Source: Planctomycetota bacterium (GTDB lineage Bacteria; Planctomycetota; Phycisphaerae; Phycisphaerales; SM1A02). From it: 64,000 nucleotides of DNA. Where the stretch lies: positions 1 to 64,000 of the forward strand of contig VGYX01000013.1 of NCBI GenBank assembly GCA_016872835.1. Reading direction: 5' to 3'. This document shows, one piece after another, positions 33,701 to 43,635 of the stretch. Every line of letters starts with the position of its first letter. The first letter of the stretch is position 1. Below the pieces are notes generated by a model. That model saw nothing but the letters and a program-made list of their open reading frames with translations, did no database searches and had not been told where the DNA came from. Position numbers and translations under genes: made by a program.

Positions 33701-34784
33701 TCGCGGCCGGATTCAGCGGCGCCTCGGGTCCGCCACGCGCAAGACGCGGACGCTCGAAGGCGTAGCGCAGATACCCGGTGGCCTTCAGCGTGACGCCGGG
33801 GAACGGGTCGTCCTTCTCGGCTGGAGGGATCGACACATCGAGCGCCTGCAGCGGCATCTCCTCGCCCTCGGCCACGAAGGCCAGCCCCCGTGCCGGCACA
33901 TAATCGTTGTACAGCGGAAGCCCGTCGATCGGGCGCTGAGACCACTTCGTCTCACCCAACTTGCGCAGGTACAGCGCCCAACTCTTGTTCAGGTCGTTCT
34001 TCAGGTAGAGCCATCCCTGCGACTCATACTCCGCCACCGCCTCGAACGCGGTCTCGACGATCGGCGCACCCTTCGCCTTCTTCGCGCGCTGCACCGGCTG
34101 CTGTGGATCGTCGGTAAGAATGAGATCCTCAGCCAGATCGGGTCGACCCGCGATCACCTGCCGCATGAACCGGCCGCGCGGTCCCTCCACAAGCAGCGTC
34201 ACGCTGTAGGTTCGCTCACCCGCCGCGTCACCTGAACGCAATTCCCAGTCAGGGTCGATCTGCGCCACCTGCACGCGCCAGGTCTCCGCACCCGCTGTGA
34301 ACGCGGTCTCGCTGCCGGGCATGGCCACCACGCGTCCCGTGCCGCTGCCACCATCCGCAGCGGTCGCCTTCAGCACGATCGCCCTTCGCGCCACTGGCGC
34401 GTCGCCCTCGACCTTGGTGCCGAAGTACCAGACGCTTCCCGCGATCAGGGTCAGGATGCCGACATGGATGGTCCACACACCCAGGTTCACGGCCCGCAAC
34501 GGAATGCGCCGCAGCGTGGTCCACGCCATGTTCGCGGCGATGAGCCCCATCAGCAGGTCGAACGGCCACCAGTGGAACCACTCGAACTCGGTCATCTCGA
34601 AGGGGCGCCACTGTCGCAACTGCGCATGCACCCATGCGTCGGGATGCAGCAGGTTCGGATGGGTCGGGTACAGGATGCCCGCGCTGCCCACCGACATGTA
34701 GACGAACAGGATCACGAGCAGCCAGATGCCGAAGCGCACGCTGCTGAACAGGTCGGAGAGCTTGCCGAGCGACCACGCGATCAT
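30750..34784 (-). CDS. CcsB-CcsA (ResB-ResC) fusion, system II cytochrome c biogenesis protein
   Basis: 1344 aa. The N-terminal part is ResB/CcsB-like: four transmembrane helices in the first ~115 residues (LSSVRFGIWLLVILFVYMSV and on), a ~530-residue outward domain, and a closing helix near 735 after VRVSVNQPVEHGGLSFFQAQ. An unassigned soluble region with a further hydrophobic segment (~765-1010) links to a CcsA part. CcsA carries WPNSNMFEAV and the haem-handling WWD-type motif WGRPWGWDPKE (about 1278-1288) among several helices. Such fusions export haem and attach it to CxxCH sites of c-type cytochromes. The start at 34784 has TACGAT 8 nt upstream. The gene is large but shows no frameshift. 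Confidence 0.88.
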   Translation of the reverse strand: MIAWSLGKLSDLFSSVRFGIWLLVILFVYMSVGSAGILYPTHPNLLHPDAWVHAQLRQWRPFEMTEFEWFHWWPFDLLMGLIAANMAWTTLRRIPLRAVNLGVWTIHVGILTLIAGSVWYFGTKVEGDAPVARRAIVLKATAADGGSGTGRVVAMPGSETAFTAGAETWRVQVAQIDPDWELRSGDAAGERTYSVTLLVEGPRGRFMRQVIAGRPDLAEDLILTDDPQQPVQRAKKAKGAPIVETAFEAVAEYESQGWLYLKNDLNKSWALYLRKLGETKWSQRPIDGLPLYNDYVPARGLAFVAEGEEMPLQALDVSIPPAEKDDPFPGVTLKATGYLRYAFERPRLARGGPEAPLNPAAMVSIEAQGGAPREFQLVAFDDARASDEGGLITMRWADTREALEAFAKSSRIAFQIDGVPVELTSEQWTAAGSETFTPVGPAAANIAVRVVAVQENLKLSGGRVSVAIVDIRTPETTIRRWIFDQPALNRDMKPGENPDPKAPASTMLERVVSRFVPGLGATPVTLVAGPDPSQLTLIDGAEGTVRSRQLVVGQPLPLAQGLSLRVSEHLPRAIVETRPFIVPQRRRQKDAREQFAMALVQAEDGRATWLPYHDYVFDRPEDVLRRRELQPTVMTLADGTQIELLFSRQRMPLPAPVALERFELAAHVGGFTGETSTIRDYVSLLRFRQPDGAWTEPVRVSVNQPVEHGGLSFFQAQWDPPDDGGGVAAPSLGLNYTVLGVGSRHGVGMQLVGCIIAVLGMLYAFYVKPVIKRRALLRQQAMVRPAGAVAAAVAALALSVVPARAQAPDAVPVTMQQVDLAPLEQAAIMSEGRVKSLGSFAYGYLQQVTGSKAIRSGEPLLKHSPLFTMLDLALRPEAYADADVIHVKNREVRVRVAQALLATDPSLRDRMEGFESHGLISRALLWDDATGAWRPELAPLMRAMEGDLIRTAKQVDQLRGALALMQPEQILGRLRMVPVPDSQQLWLRMDESQGPVADRWSAFQSAWKSGDAPDAQRAAAELAVALRAAGGSALPGVSRLEWEAWYFRSGQMTWVWLVYFGALALLLMGFSWKWQGAMRLGMVVFAAAFALQTAAVGLRWFVSDRWPNSNMFEAVTTASWMGAALAVLAEGLFRRLPVRGLFALGASAGCMVALMACALLPAQLNPAIGNMMPVLHDLWLYIHTNVIIFSYALIFMAAVTASMYLVWRWAGGPAVHARVGGAGEMLALASGGGAAGTGAKPGRVGEVLDGVTMTLMELSFVLLWAGIAMGAIWADHSWGRPWGWDPKEVFALNTFVVFALLVHTRWRSKDKGLWTAVLAVVGAAVMLFNWIVINFVITGLHSYA

Positions 34785-34792
34785 GAACCGTA

Positions 34793-34798
34793 ATCGTA
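34793..34798 (-). promoter_or_regulatory. TANNNT -10 box for a leaderless start (CcsBA gene)
   Basis: TACGAT on the minus strand lies 8 nt before the ATG at 34784. Confidence 0.45.
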
Positions 34799-34867
34799 GG
34801 GGTCATGCGCACGTCGATCCACGCGCGGGTCAGGTACCATTCCTACCTTCCAACAGGAGCTATGACC

Positions 34868-35641
34868 ATGCTGAACCGATTCACCACCGTCTCGCTTGCG
34901 CTCGCCCTGTGCGTGGCCGCGGCGTGTGACAACGCGCAGAAGACCGACGCCCCCGCTGCCGACACCAAGGCCGCGGCGAAGGCCGAAAGCAAGCCCACCG
35001 AGGCGCCGAAGCCTGCTGAGGCGCCGAAGGCGCCGGCCCCCGCACCCACTCCAGCCCCGGCGCCCGCGGCGCCCGCTCCGGCAGCTGCGCCCGCGCCTGC
35101 GCCCGCTGCGAAGGCCTATGTGCAGATGATCACCAGCAAGGGCGACATGATCATCGAGCTCGACCGCGTGAAGGCACCGATCAGCACCGAGAACTTCCTG
35201 AAGTATGTGAACAAGGGCCAGTACGACGGCACTGTCTTCCACCGCGTGATCAAGGACTTCATGATCCAGGGCGGCGGCTTCGACGCCACGCTGACCGAGA
35301 AGCCCACCGACAAGCCCATCAAGAACGAGGGCACCAATGGTCTCTCGAACGCGCGCGGCACGATCGCGATGGCGCGCACCATGGACCCGAACAGCGCGAC
35401 CGCGCAGTTCTACATCAATGTGGTCGACAACAAGATGCTCGACACGCGCCCAGGCCGTCCCGGATACGCGGTGTTCGGCACGGTGGTCGAGGGCATGCAG
35501 GTGGCCGACGCGATCCGCGCCGTTCCCACCGGTCAGAAGGTCGCCAACACCCGTGGTGGTCAAGGCCCGATGGGCGACGTGCCCGTCGAGACCGTCGAGA
35601 TCATCAAGGTGGTCGAGATCCCGGCGCCCGCCGGCAAGTGA
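34868..35641 (+). CDS. Cyclophilin-type peptidyl-prolyl isomerase lipoprotein
   Basis: 257 aa. The signal ends in a lipobox (CVAAACDN). A ~60-residue Ala/Pro/Lys/Glu linker spans to ~90, followed by the cyclophilin barrel: VFHRVIKDFMIQGGGF (Arg and Phe of the active site), NARGTIAMAR, NSATAQFYINV and YAVFGTVVEGMQVADAI. It should isomerise Xaa-Pro bonds in proteins outside the cytoplasm. Two in-frame ATGs exist (34862, 34868); AGGAG at 34855-34859 is 8 nt from the second and only 2 nt from the first, so 34868 is chosen. TACCAT (34835-34840) and TACCTT (34844-34849) are promoter candidates. Confidence 0.9.
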   Translation: MLNRFTTVSLALALCVAAACDNAQKTDAPAADTKAAAKAESKPTEAPKPAEAPKAPAPAPTPAPAPAAPAPAAAPAPAPAAKAYVQMITSKGDMIIELDRVKAPISTENFLKYVNKGQYDGTVFHRVIKDFMIQGGGFDATLTEKPTDKPIKNEGTNGLSNARGTIAMARTMDPNSATAQFYINVVDNKMLDTRPGRPGYAVFGTVVEGMQVADAIRAVPTGQKVANTRGGQGPMGDVPVETVEIIKVVEIPAPAGK

Positions 35642-35664
35642 GCGCCTGAACGCAGGAATTCAAC

Positions 35665-35700
35665 GCGGGTCCCGTCGCATGGCGGGGCCCGCGCTGTTTT

Positions 35701-35701
<1 letters not shown>
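35665..35701 (+). terminator. Rho-independent terminator after the cyclophilin gene
   Basis: GCGGGTCCCG (35665-35674) pairs with CGGGGCCCGC (35683-35692) with one T-G wobble and an 8-nt loop, followed by GCTGTTTTT. The T-run abuts the 3' end of the opposing ligA. Confidence 0.85.
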
Positions 35702-38029
<2,328 letters not shown>

Positions 38030-38042
38030 CGCGCGGCCTCGA

Positions 38043-38864
38043 CTACAGCATAGGTTGCAGGAAGGCACGCGCCGACGCGACCTCCTGCACGCGACACTCG
38101 CCACCCTCGCGTTCGATCACCACGGCCACGCCATCCGGCAACGTGGCGACTTCCGCCATGAGCGGCTTCCACGGCACCGCGCCCACGCCTACCGGGGTCT
38201 CGCGTCCCCACACGTCCGGCTGGCCACTTGGCGTCGCGTCCTTCGCGTGCATCTGACGCACCCACGGCTTCATCGCGCGGAAGCCTTCCAGTGGATCCCC
38301 CGCGCCGTAGAGCAGCATGTTCGCGGGGTCGAAGTTCACGCCAGCCCGCGGCCGTTCGAGCGCTCTCAGTGCCTCGATCAGGCAGGCGGCGCTCTCCTGA
38401 CCCGACTCGAAGGCGATGTCGATGGCCTCCTCGGCGAAGAGATCGATCACCGTGCGCAGCCGGTCGATCATCCGGCCCCACAGCGGATCGGCTCGGTCAT
38501 GCGGGATGAAGCCCGCATGCAGCGTGACGAGCCGGATGCCCAGCGTGGCGGCGGCACGCGCGACGCCCATGGCAAGCTTGAGGTTGTCGGGCCACGTCGC
38601 GTCGGGGCGCACGCCGCCGGTCTCACGGATCCGCGGAATGCTGGCGTAGTCCTCGCCGCGCGGCGCCAGCATGCCGCTCTGGATCGCGATGCCCGCGGCG
38701 CGAAGTCGTTCGCCGACGTCGCCCCACACCGCGGGCGAATCGAGCAGCGGCACCAACGCGAGCTGCACGCGATCCATGCCGGCGGCCTGCAGCCGCTCGA
38801 TCAGTTGCGCAGGATCCGATGGCCGCATGCTCCAACTGCACACGGCGAGTGGTCGCCTTGACAT
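38043..38864 (-). CDS. Sugar phosphate isomerase/epimerase family protein (xylose isomerase-like TIM barrel)
   Basis: 273 aa. It shows the AP endonuclease 2/xylose isomerase-like barrel: LAVCSWSMRPSDPAQLIERL at the start, LVTLHAGFIPH, IAFESGQE (metal-ligand Glu in the family), VNFDPANMLLYG and MHAKDATPSG, where the His-x-Lys-Asp is a common metal and substrate site. It likely isomerises or epimerises a small sugar or polyol; the substrate is unknown. The start at 38864 has TACCTT 7 nt upstream. First gene of the operon ending in ligA. Confidence 0.85.
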   Translation of the reverse strand: MSRRPLAVCSWSMRPSDPAQLIERLQAAGMDRVQLALVPLLDSPAVWGDVGERLRAAGIAIQSGMLAPRGEDYASIPRIRETGGVRPDATWPDNLKLAMGVARAAATLGIRLVTLHAGFIPHDRADPLWGRMIDRLRTVIDLFAEEAIDIAFESGQESAACLIEALRALERPRAGVNFDPANMLLYGAGDPLEGFRAMKPWVRQMHAKDATPSGQPDVWGRETPVGVGAVPWKPLMAEVATLPDGVAVVIEREGGECRVQEVASARAFLQPML

Positions 38865-38871
38865 GACGGTG

Positions 38872-38877
38872 AAGGTA
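38872..38877 (-). promoter_or_regulatory. TANNNT -10 box for a leaderless start (isomerase-fmdB-ligA operon)
   Basis: TACCTT on the minus strand lies 7 nt before the ATG at 38864, with no Shine-Dalgarno. Confidence 0.5.
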
Positions 38878-38956
38878 TCGAGGCGCCGCCCGGCATCGTG
38901 TGCAGGAAGCCGCGGAGAGCCGCCGAATTCGCTGGATCGAGCCCCATGCCTGCGCG

Positions 38957-38962
38957 TACCAT
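38957..38962 (+). promoter_or_regulatory. TANNNT -10 box (DUF4442 gene)
   Basis: TACCAT lies 9 nt before the ATG at 38972. Confidence 0.4.
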
Positions 38963-38971
38963 GCGTCGCCC

Positions 38972-39601
38972 ATGTCCTCCGTCGAAGCGCGCCCAACACT
39001 GGCCCCGACCACCGCGGGCAAGCGCACCTTCAGCGAACGCTGCGAAGCCTTCATTAGCCGACTGAGCACGCGCAACTGGTTCTGGCAGAAGGCGTGCAGC
39101 CTGATCTGGCTGCCCTTCGCCTTCCGCAGCGGCATCACCCTTCGGCGCGCCACCGAGAACCGCTTCACGGCGGTGCTGCCATTCACGCGCGGCAACCGCA
39201 ACTGGTACAACGCGATGGCGGGTGCGGCACTGCTGGGCAACAGCGAGGTGGCCGCCGGCCTCTTCCTGTTCGGCCGCGTGGGAAGCGACTACATCGTGGT
39301 GTGCAAGCGCATGGAGTACAAGTTCCTGCGCCCGTGCGTGGGCCCCGCGCTCTACGACATCGTGCCGCAGCAGGACCTGAACGAGCTCATCCGCAAGGGT
39401 GGCGAGTTCAACATCGATCTGGAGATGGACATCCGCCAGCAGGTGAAGGATCACGGCAGGCAGAAGCGCGTGGGCAAGTGCTTGATCACCTTCCACTGCG
39501 CACCGAAGGCCATGATGAAGGCCCGCGCCCTGCGCAAGGCCAACGCCGCCGCTCGCTCGGCCGAGGGCTCCGCACCGGCGGCGCCCTCCGAAACGGCCTG
39601 A
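38972..39601 (+). CDS. DUF4442 (hotdog-fold, thioesterase-like) protein
   Basis: 209 aa. Its core (~38-175) follows the PaaI-like DUF4442 pattern: ITLRRATENRFTAVLPFTRGNRNWYNAMAGAALLGNSEVAAGLFLF, where the NRNW and helix segment form the hotdog core. These proteins resemble acyl-CoA thioesterases but often lack clear catalytic proof. Charged N-terminal and Ala/Ser-rich C-terminal extensions are unassigned. The next gene starts 36 nt downstream on the same strand. Confidence 0.75.
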   Translation: MSSVEARPTLAPTTAGKRTFSERCEAFISRLSTRNWFWQKACSLIWLPFAFRSGITLRRATENRFTAVLPFTRGNRNWYNAMAGAALLGNSEVAAGLFLFGRVGSDYIVVCKRMEYKFLRPCVGPALYDIVPQQDLNELIRKGGEFNIDLEMDIRQQVKDHGRQKRVGKCLITFHCAPKAMMKARALRKANAAARSAEGSAPAAPSETA

Positions 39602-39637
39602 TTGGACAGCCTTCGACCGCGGGGAGAGAATCGCCGC

Positions 39638-40801
39638 ATGCGGCGCGCGATGCAGACCGTCGGTTGGGGCCTGTACCTGGCCAGCAGCTGGACCTGGTGC
39701 ATCGGCATGTTCCTTCCGATCCTGCTGATCCGGTGGTGGGGATGGCCGGGGTTCCTCGCCTTCGCGGTGCCCAACGTGCTTGGATGCGCGCTGTTCGGTT
39801 ACGTGCTCAGCCCGGAGACCAGCCGCGCGCTCGTGGCCCGCTTTCGCGTGTGGATCGCGCTCTTCGGCGCCGCGACGATCGCCTATCAGATCGGATTCCT
39901 GCTGAAGGCGGGCGAAACGGCCGCACTCGTCGCGGCCCTGCCCGTCGCGTTCGTGCTGCTGGTGTCTGCGCGTCGCGGCAGCGAACGATCCGATCGCACG
40001 ATGATGGCGATCGGTGCGTGTGCATGGATCGCAAGCTGCCTGCTGTTCGCGCGGTTCGGCGGGGGTGCGCTGGCGAACCTTCCGGCGACGGGCACGCTGC
40101 CACCCTCCTCGCTCGCGTGGGCCGCACCGTTCATGGCGTTCGGGTTCCTGCTGTGCCCCTATCTGGATCCCACCTTCCATCTGGCGCTGCAGCGCTCGCC
40201 AAGCCGGCACGCCTTCGCGGTCTTCAGCGCCGGCTTCACCGTGATGCTTCTCTTCACGGCGGCGTACACGGACGCAGGTCTTGGACCCGGGGGCCCACCG
40301 AGCGCGCTGCTCTGGGACAAGCCGATCTTCGAATGGCAGTGGGGACTGCAGGCCGCGTTCACGATCGTGGCTGTGGTGGCGGCGATGCGAAGTCTGGAGC
40401 CGGTCTCGTCGCTTGGCGGGACACGCGCGATGCTTCCCGGCATGGTCGTGACGGCCTGCCTTGCATTGGGCTGTCAGTACATGAGTGAACCCATGCTGCC
40501 CCCGATGGCCGACGTGCTGTCGCCGTCATTCGGACCCGTCCCTGGCGAGGCGACCTATGTGCGATGGCTTGGGCTGTATGGGGTGCTCTTCCCCGCCATG
40601 TTGCTTCTCGGTCTCAGGCGAGTACCCCCGCTCGTGGTGGTACTGGCCATTGCCGGGGCCGGTTTTCTCGCTGAATTCGGCATGATCGGTGCGCGCGTGC
40701 CGCTGCTGACCGTCGCGGTGGCCCTGCTCATGCTTGCCTCGCTGTGGAACAACCGCAAGACTGCGGCAACCGAGGAAATAGCTTCTGCGGACTCCCGTTG
40801 A
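39638..40801 (+). CDS. Polytopic membrane protein of unknown function
   Basis: 387 aa with about ten predicted transmembrane helices spread over the whole length, a short basic start (MRRAMQ) and a charged tail. Trp/Pro/Gly-rich loops occur (WTWCIGMFLPILLIRWWGWPG near the N-terminus). No transporter signature that I recognise is present. The start at 39638 is preferred over an upstream TTG at 39602 because GGGGAGAG (39621-39628) lies ~10 nt upstream. The DUF1800 gene starts 19 nt after its stop, so they may be co-transcribed. Confidence 0.6.
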   Translation: MRRAMQTVGWGLYLASSWTWCIGMFLPILLIRWWGWPGFLAFAVPNVLGCALFGYVLSPETSRALVARFRVWIALFGAATIAYQIGFLLKAGETAALVAALPVAFVLLVSARRGSERSDRTMMAIGACAWIASCLLFARFGGGALANLPATGTLPPSSLAWAAPFMAFGFLLCPYLDPTFHLALQRSPSRHAFAVFSAGFTVMLLFTAAYTDAGLGPGGPPSALLWDKPIFEWQWGLQAAFTIVAVVAAMRSLEPVSSLGGTRAMLPGMVVTACLALGCQYMSEPMLPPMADVLSPSFGPVPGEATYVRWLGLYGVLFPAMLLLGLRRVPPLVVVLAIAGAGFLAEFGMIGARVPLLTVAVALLMLASLWNNRKTAATEEIASADSR

Positions 40802-40820
40802 GGAGCCGTCGAGAGCGACC

Positions 40821-42323
40821 ATGCCGCTACCAGCCGAACTCAAGCCCCTTCCCGACTCCAAGTTCGACGCCGACTGTGCGCGTCACCTCTTGAATCGGGC
40901 AGGTTTCGGCGGAACTCCGCAGCAGGTGCAGGCACTGGCTGGACTCGGACTCGCCAAGGCCGTGGATCGCTTGGTGAAGTACGAGCCGCTGACCTACACG
41001 GATTCGGGCACCGACGAGTTCGACAAGGACATCATCCGCCCGCCGACCGACGAGGAGCGCCGCACGCAGATTCAGGCCCGCCGCTCCAACGACGAGGCCA
41101 CGCTGCAAAGGTTCGACCGCGAACGCAACCGTCGACAGTCCGACGATCGTGAGCAGTTCCGCCAGGTGCAGAAGTGGTGGCTGAAACGGATGATCGAGTC
41201 GCCGCGACCGCTTGAGGAGAAGATGACGCTCTTCTGGCACGGGCACTTCTCCACGGGGTACCGGACCATCGAGGACAGCTGGCACATGTACCAGCAGAAC
41301 CAGATGTTCCGCCGCTTCGCCACGGGCAACTTCGCGCAGATGGTCCGCGCCGTGGTGCGCGACCCCGCGATGATCAAATACCTCGACAACGACGAGAACC
41401 GCAAGGGCAAGCCCAACGAGAATCTGGCGCGCGAGCTCATGGAGCTCTTCACGCTGGGCGAGGGCCGCGGCTACACCGAGCAGGACATCAAGGAGGGCGC
41501 GCGCGCGCTGACCGGCCTGACCTTCAAGGACGACGAGGGTGTGTTCCTGATCGACCAGCACGACGGCGGCCACAAGACCATCCTGGGCTTCGGCGGCGCG
41601 ATCGACGCGGACCGCTTCGTCGATCTGATCCTGGCGCGCAAGGAGTGCCCGGAGTTCATCTGCACCAAGCTCTACCGATTCCTGGTGAACGACGCGCCCG
41701 GTGAGCTGGCGCCCGACCAGAAGGCGTTCGTGAAGGGCATGTCGAAGCTGCTGGTGGATTCAAAGGCAGAACTGAAGCCCGTGCTCCGGGCCGTGTTCAT
41801 GAGCGGGCATTTCCACCACCCTGCCAACCGCGCCGCGATCATCAAGAGCCCGGTGCAACTGATCGTGCAGGCCGTGCGCCAGTTCCACACGCCCGTGCGC
41901 GAGCTCAGCGTGCTGAACAGTGCCGCGGACCTGATGGGGCAGAACCTGCTGCAGCCCCCCAACGTGAAGGGCTGGGATGGTGGTCGCAGCTGGATCAACA
42001 CCAGCACGCTGTTCACGCGCCAGAACCTGCTCGTGTACCTCCTGACGGGTCGAAGCCCGCGCATGCAGGAATGGGAAAGCAGTGAACAGGGCTTCGATGC
42101 GCGCCATCTGGTCGACGGCGCACGCAAGACCGATGGCTCGGTGCCCTCCGCCGATGGCGTGACCTGGCTGTTGCGCTGCTCACTGGCAAACTCGGCGCTG
42201 CCGGAGCGCGTGCGTGCAATCATGCAGTGCATGGATGCGCGCAAGCTCTCACTGGAGTCGAACGAGGGGGTGATCGAGGCACTCTGCCTTATCACCGCGC
42301 TGCCGGAGTACCAACTGTGCTGA
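40821..42323 (+). CDS. DUF1800 family protein
   Basis: 500 aa, the usual length. Family hallmarks: ARHLLNRAGFGGTPQQV near the N-terminus, KMTLFWHGHFSTGYRTI (~131), DPAMIKYLDNDENRKGKPNENLARELMELFTLGEG (~180-214), YTEQDIKEGARALTGLTF and NPPNVKGWDGGRSWINTSTLFTRQN-type sequence near 375. DUF1800 proteins are nearly always encoded directly before a DUF1501 protein, as here (10 nt). The pair is thought to act in the cell envelope, but no reaction is known. No classical signal peptide is seen on this member. Confidence 0.9.
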   Translation: MPLPAELKPLPDSKFDADCARHLLNRAGFGGTPQQVQALAGLGLAKAVDRLVKYEPLTYTDSGTDEFDKDIIRPPTDEERRTQIQARRSNDEATLQRFDRERNRRQSDDREQFRQVQKWWLKRMIESPRPLEEKMTLFWHGHFSTGYRTIEDSWHMYQQNQMFRRFATGNFAQMVRAVVRDPAMIKYLDNDENRKGKPNENLARELMELFTLGEGRGYTEQDIKEGARALTGLTFKDDEGVFLIDQHDGGHKTILGFGGAIDADRFVDLILARKECPEFICTKLYRFLVNDAPGELAPDQKAFVKGMSKLLVDSKAELKPVLRAVFMSGHFHHPANRAAIIKSPVQLIVQAVRQFHTPVRELSVLNSAADLMGQNLLQPPNVKGWDGGRSWINTSTLFTRQNLLVYLLTGRSPRMQEWESSEQGFDARHLVDGARKTDGSVPSADGVTWLLRCSLANSALPERVRAIMQCMDARKLSLESNEGVIEALCLITALPEYQLC

Positions 42324-42333
42324 AGGAGGCCCC

Positions 42334-43632
42334 ATGATCGATCCCTGCACCGCCTTCTCACGACGGATCTTCATCCGCAATGGCATGGCGCTGGCCAGCC
42401 TCGCAAGCACCATTCCCGCGTTCATTCAGGACACCGCACTTGGCATGGTGTCGCAGGCCGCGCGCAATCCGGGCCTTGCCGGCGTGCCCGACAAGCGAAT
42501 CCTGGTGATCGTGCAACTGGGTGGCGGCAATGACGGCCTGAACACTGTGGTGCCCTACGGCAGCGCCGACTACTTCAACGCACGCCCGAGCATCGGCATT
42601 CAGGCTCCCGGCGCGGCCGCCAGTGGTCAAGCGGGCGTGGCGCTTGAACTGGACCGCAAGATCGGCATCGGTCTGCATCCCTCGCTGCGCGGCTTCAAGG
42701 AGCTCTACGACGGCGGACAACTCGCCGTGCTGCAGGGCGTGGGCTACCCGAATCCCAACCGAAGCCACTTCACCAGCATGGACATCTGGCACACCGCGCG
42801 TCCGGGTGGCAAGGGCGATGGCTGGATCGGACGCTACTTCGACAACACGTGCAATGGCACGCCTCTGCAGGATGGTGCCATCTGCATCGGTCGCACCGCG
42901 CCGTTGGCGATGCTTGGAAAGATCCAGAATCCGGTGAGCTTCGAGAGCGCCGACCTGTTCCGCTGGATGGGCACCGAGGTGGACCGGAGCATGGAGAAGG
43001 CCTATGAGGAGACCAATCGTGCCGGCGTGCTGCCCGACGTACCGGAGCGCAGTCAGGCTGCGTTCCTCATGCGCACCGCACTTGACGCGCAGGTGAGCAG
43101 CGATCGCATCCGCGAGGCGGTGTCGCGACCCATGAAGGCGCCGTGGCCAGCGAGCGATCTGGCGCGCCAGCTCCGCATGATCGCCGCGATGATCGGTGCC
43201 GATATGCAGACGCGGGTGTTCTACGCCACAAGCAGCGGCTTCGACACGCATGCCGGGCAGCTCGGGACGCATGCGCGAAACCTGCAGCAGGTGGGGGACG
43301 CGTTGGCGGCCTTCCAGAAGGAACTCAAGGCGCAGGACAATGATCAGCGCGTGATCACGCTGGTCTTCAGCGAATTCGGGCGTCGCGTGAAGCAGAACGC
43401 CAGCGGCGGAACGGACCACGGCACCGCCGCCCCCTGCTTCCTGATCGGCACGCCGGTGAAGGCCGGCGTGCATGGCACGCACCCGAGCCTGACCGATCTG
43501 GATGACGGCGACCTGAAGTTCACGCAGGATTTCCGCGGCGTCTACGCGGCACTGCTGGACGACTGGATGAAGGCGCCGAGCTCGAAGGTGCTTGGCGGCA
43601 CCTTCACGAAGCCGAAGATCATCCGCGGCTGA
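42334..43632 (+). CDS. DUF1501 family protein, probably Tat-exported
   Basis: 432 aa. The N-terminus carries a twin-arginine-like signal (FSRRIFIRNGMALASLAS). The family core follows: ILVIVQLGGGNDGLNTVVPYG (~50-70), HFTSMDIWHTARPGG, FYATSSGFDTHAGQ and GTDHGTAAPCFLIG, resembling the alkaline phosphatase-like/sulfatase fold of DUF1501. GAAGGAG lies just before the start (10-nt intergenic gap from the DUF1800 gene). The Asp/His residues in GFDTH and TDHG may be metal ligands. Function undetermined; exported as folded protein by inference. Confidence 0.9.
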   Translation: MIDPCTAFSRRIFIRNGMALASLASTIPAFIQDTALGMVSQAARNPGLAGVPDKRILVIVQLGGGNDGLNTVVPYGSADYFNARPSIGIQAPGAAASGQAGVALELDRKIGIGLHPSLRGFKELYDGGQLAVLQGVGYPNPNRSHFTSMDIWHTARPGGKGDGWIGRYFDNTCNGTPLQDGAICIGRTAPLAMLGKIQNPVSFESADLFRWMGTEVDRSMEKAYEETNRAGVLPDVPERSQAAFLMRTALDAQVSSDRIREAVSRPMKAPWPASDLARQLRMIAAMIGADMQTRVFYATSSGFDTHAGQLGTHARNLQQVGDALAAFQKELKAQDNDQRVITLVFSEFGRRVKQNASGGTDHGTAAPCFLIGTPVKAGVHGTHPSLTDLDDGDLKFTQDFRGVYAALLDDWMKAPSSKVLGGTFTKPKIIRG

Positions 43633-43635
43633 GTC

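Noticed and set aside
30957-34235. 1092-codon plus-strand frame inside the CcsBA gene
   Set aside because: Antisense to a recognised membrane protein; His/Arg/Gln-rich product without any motif.
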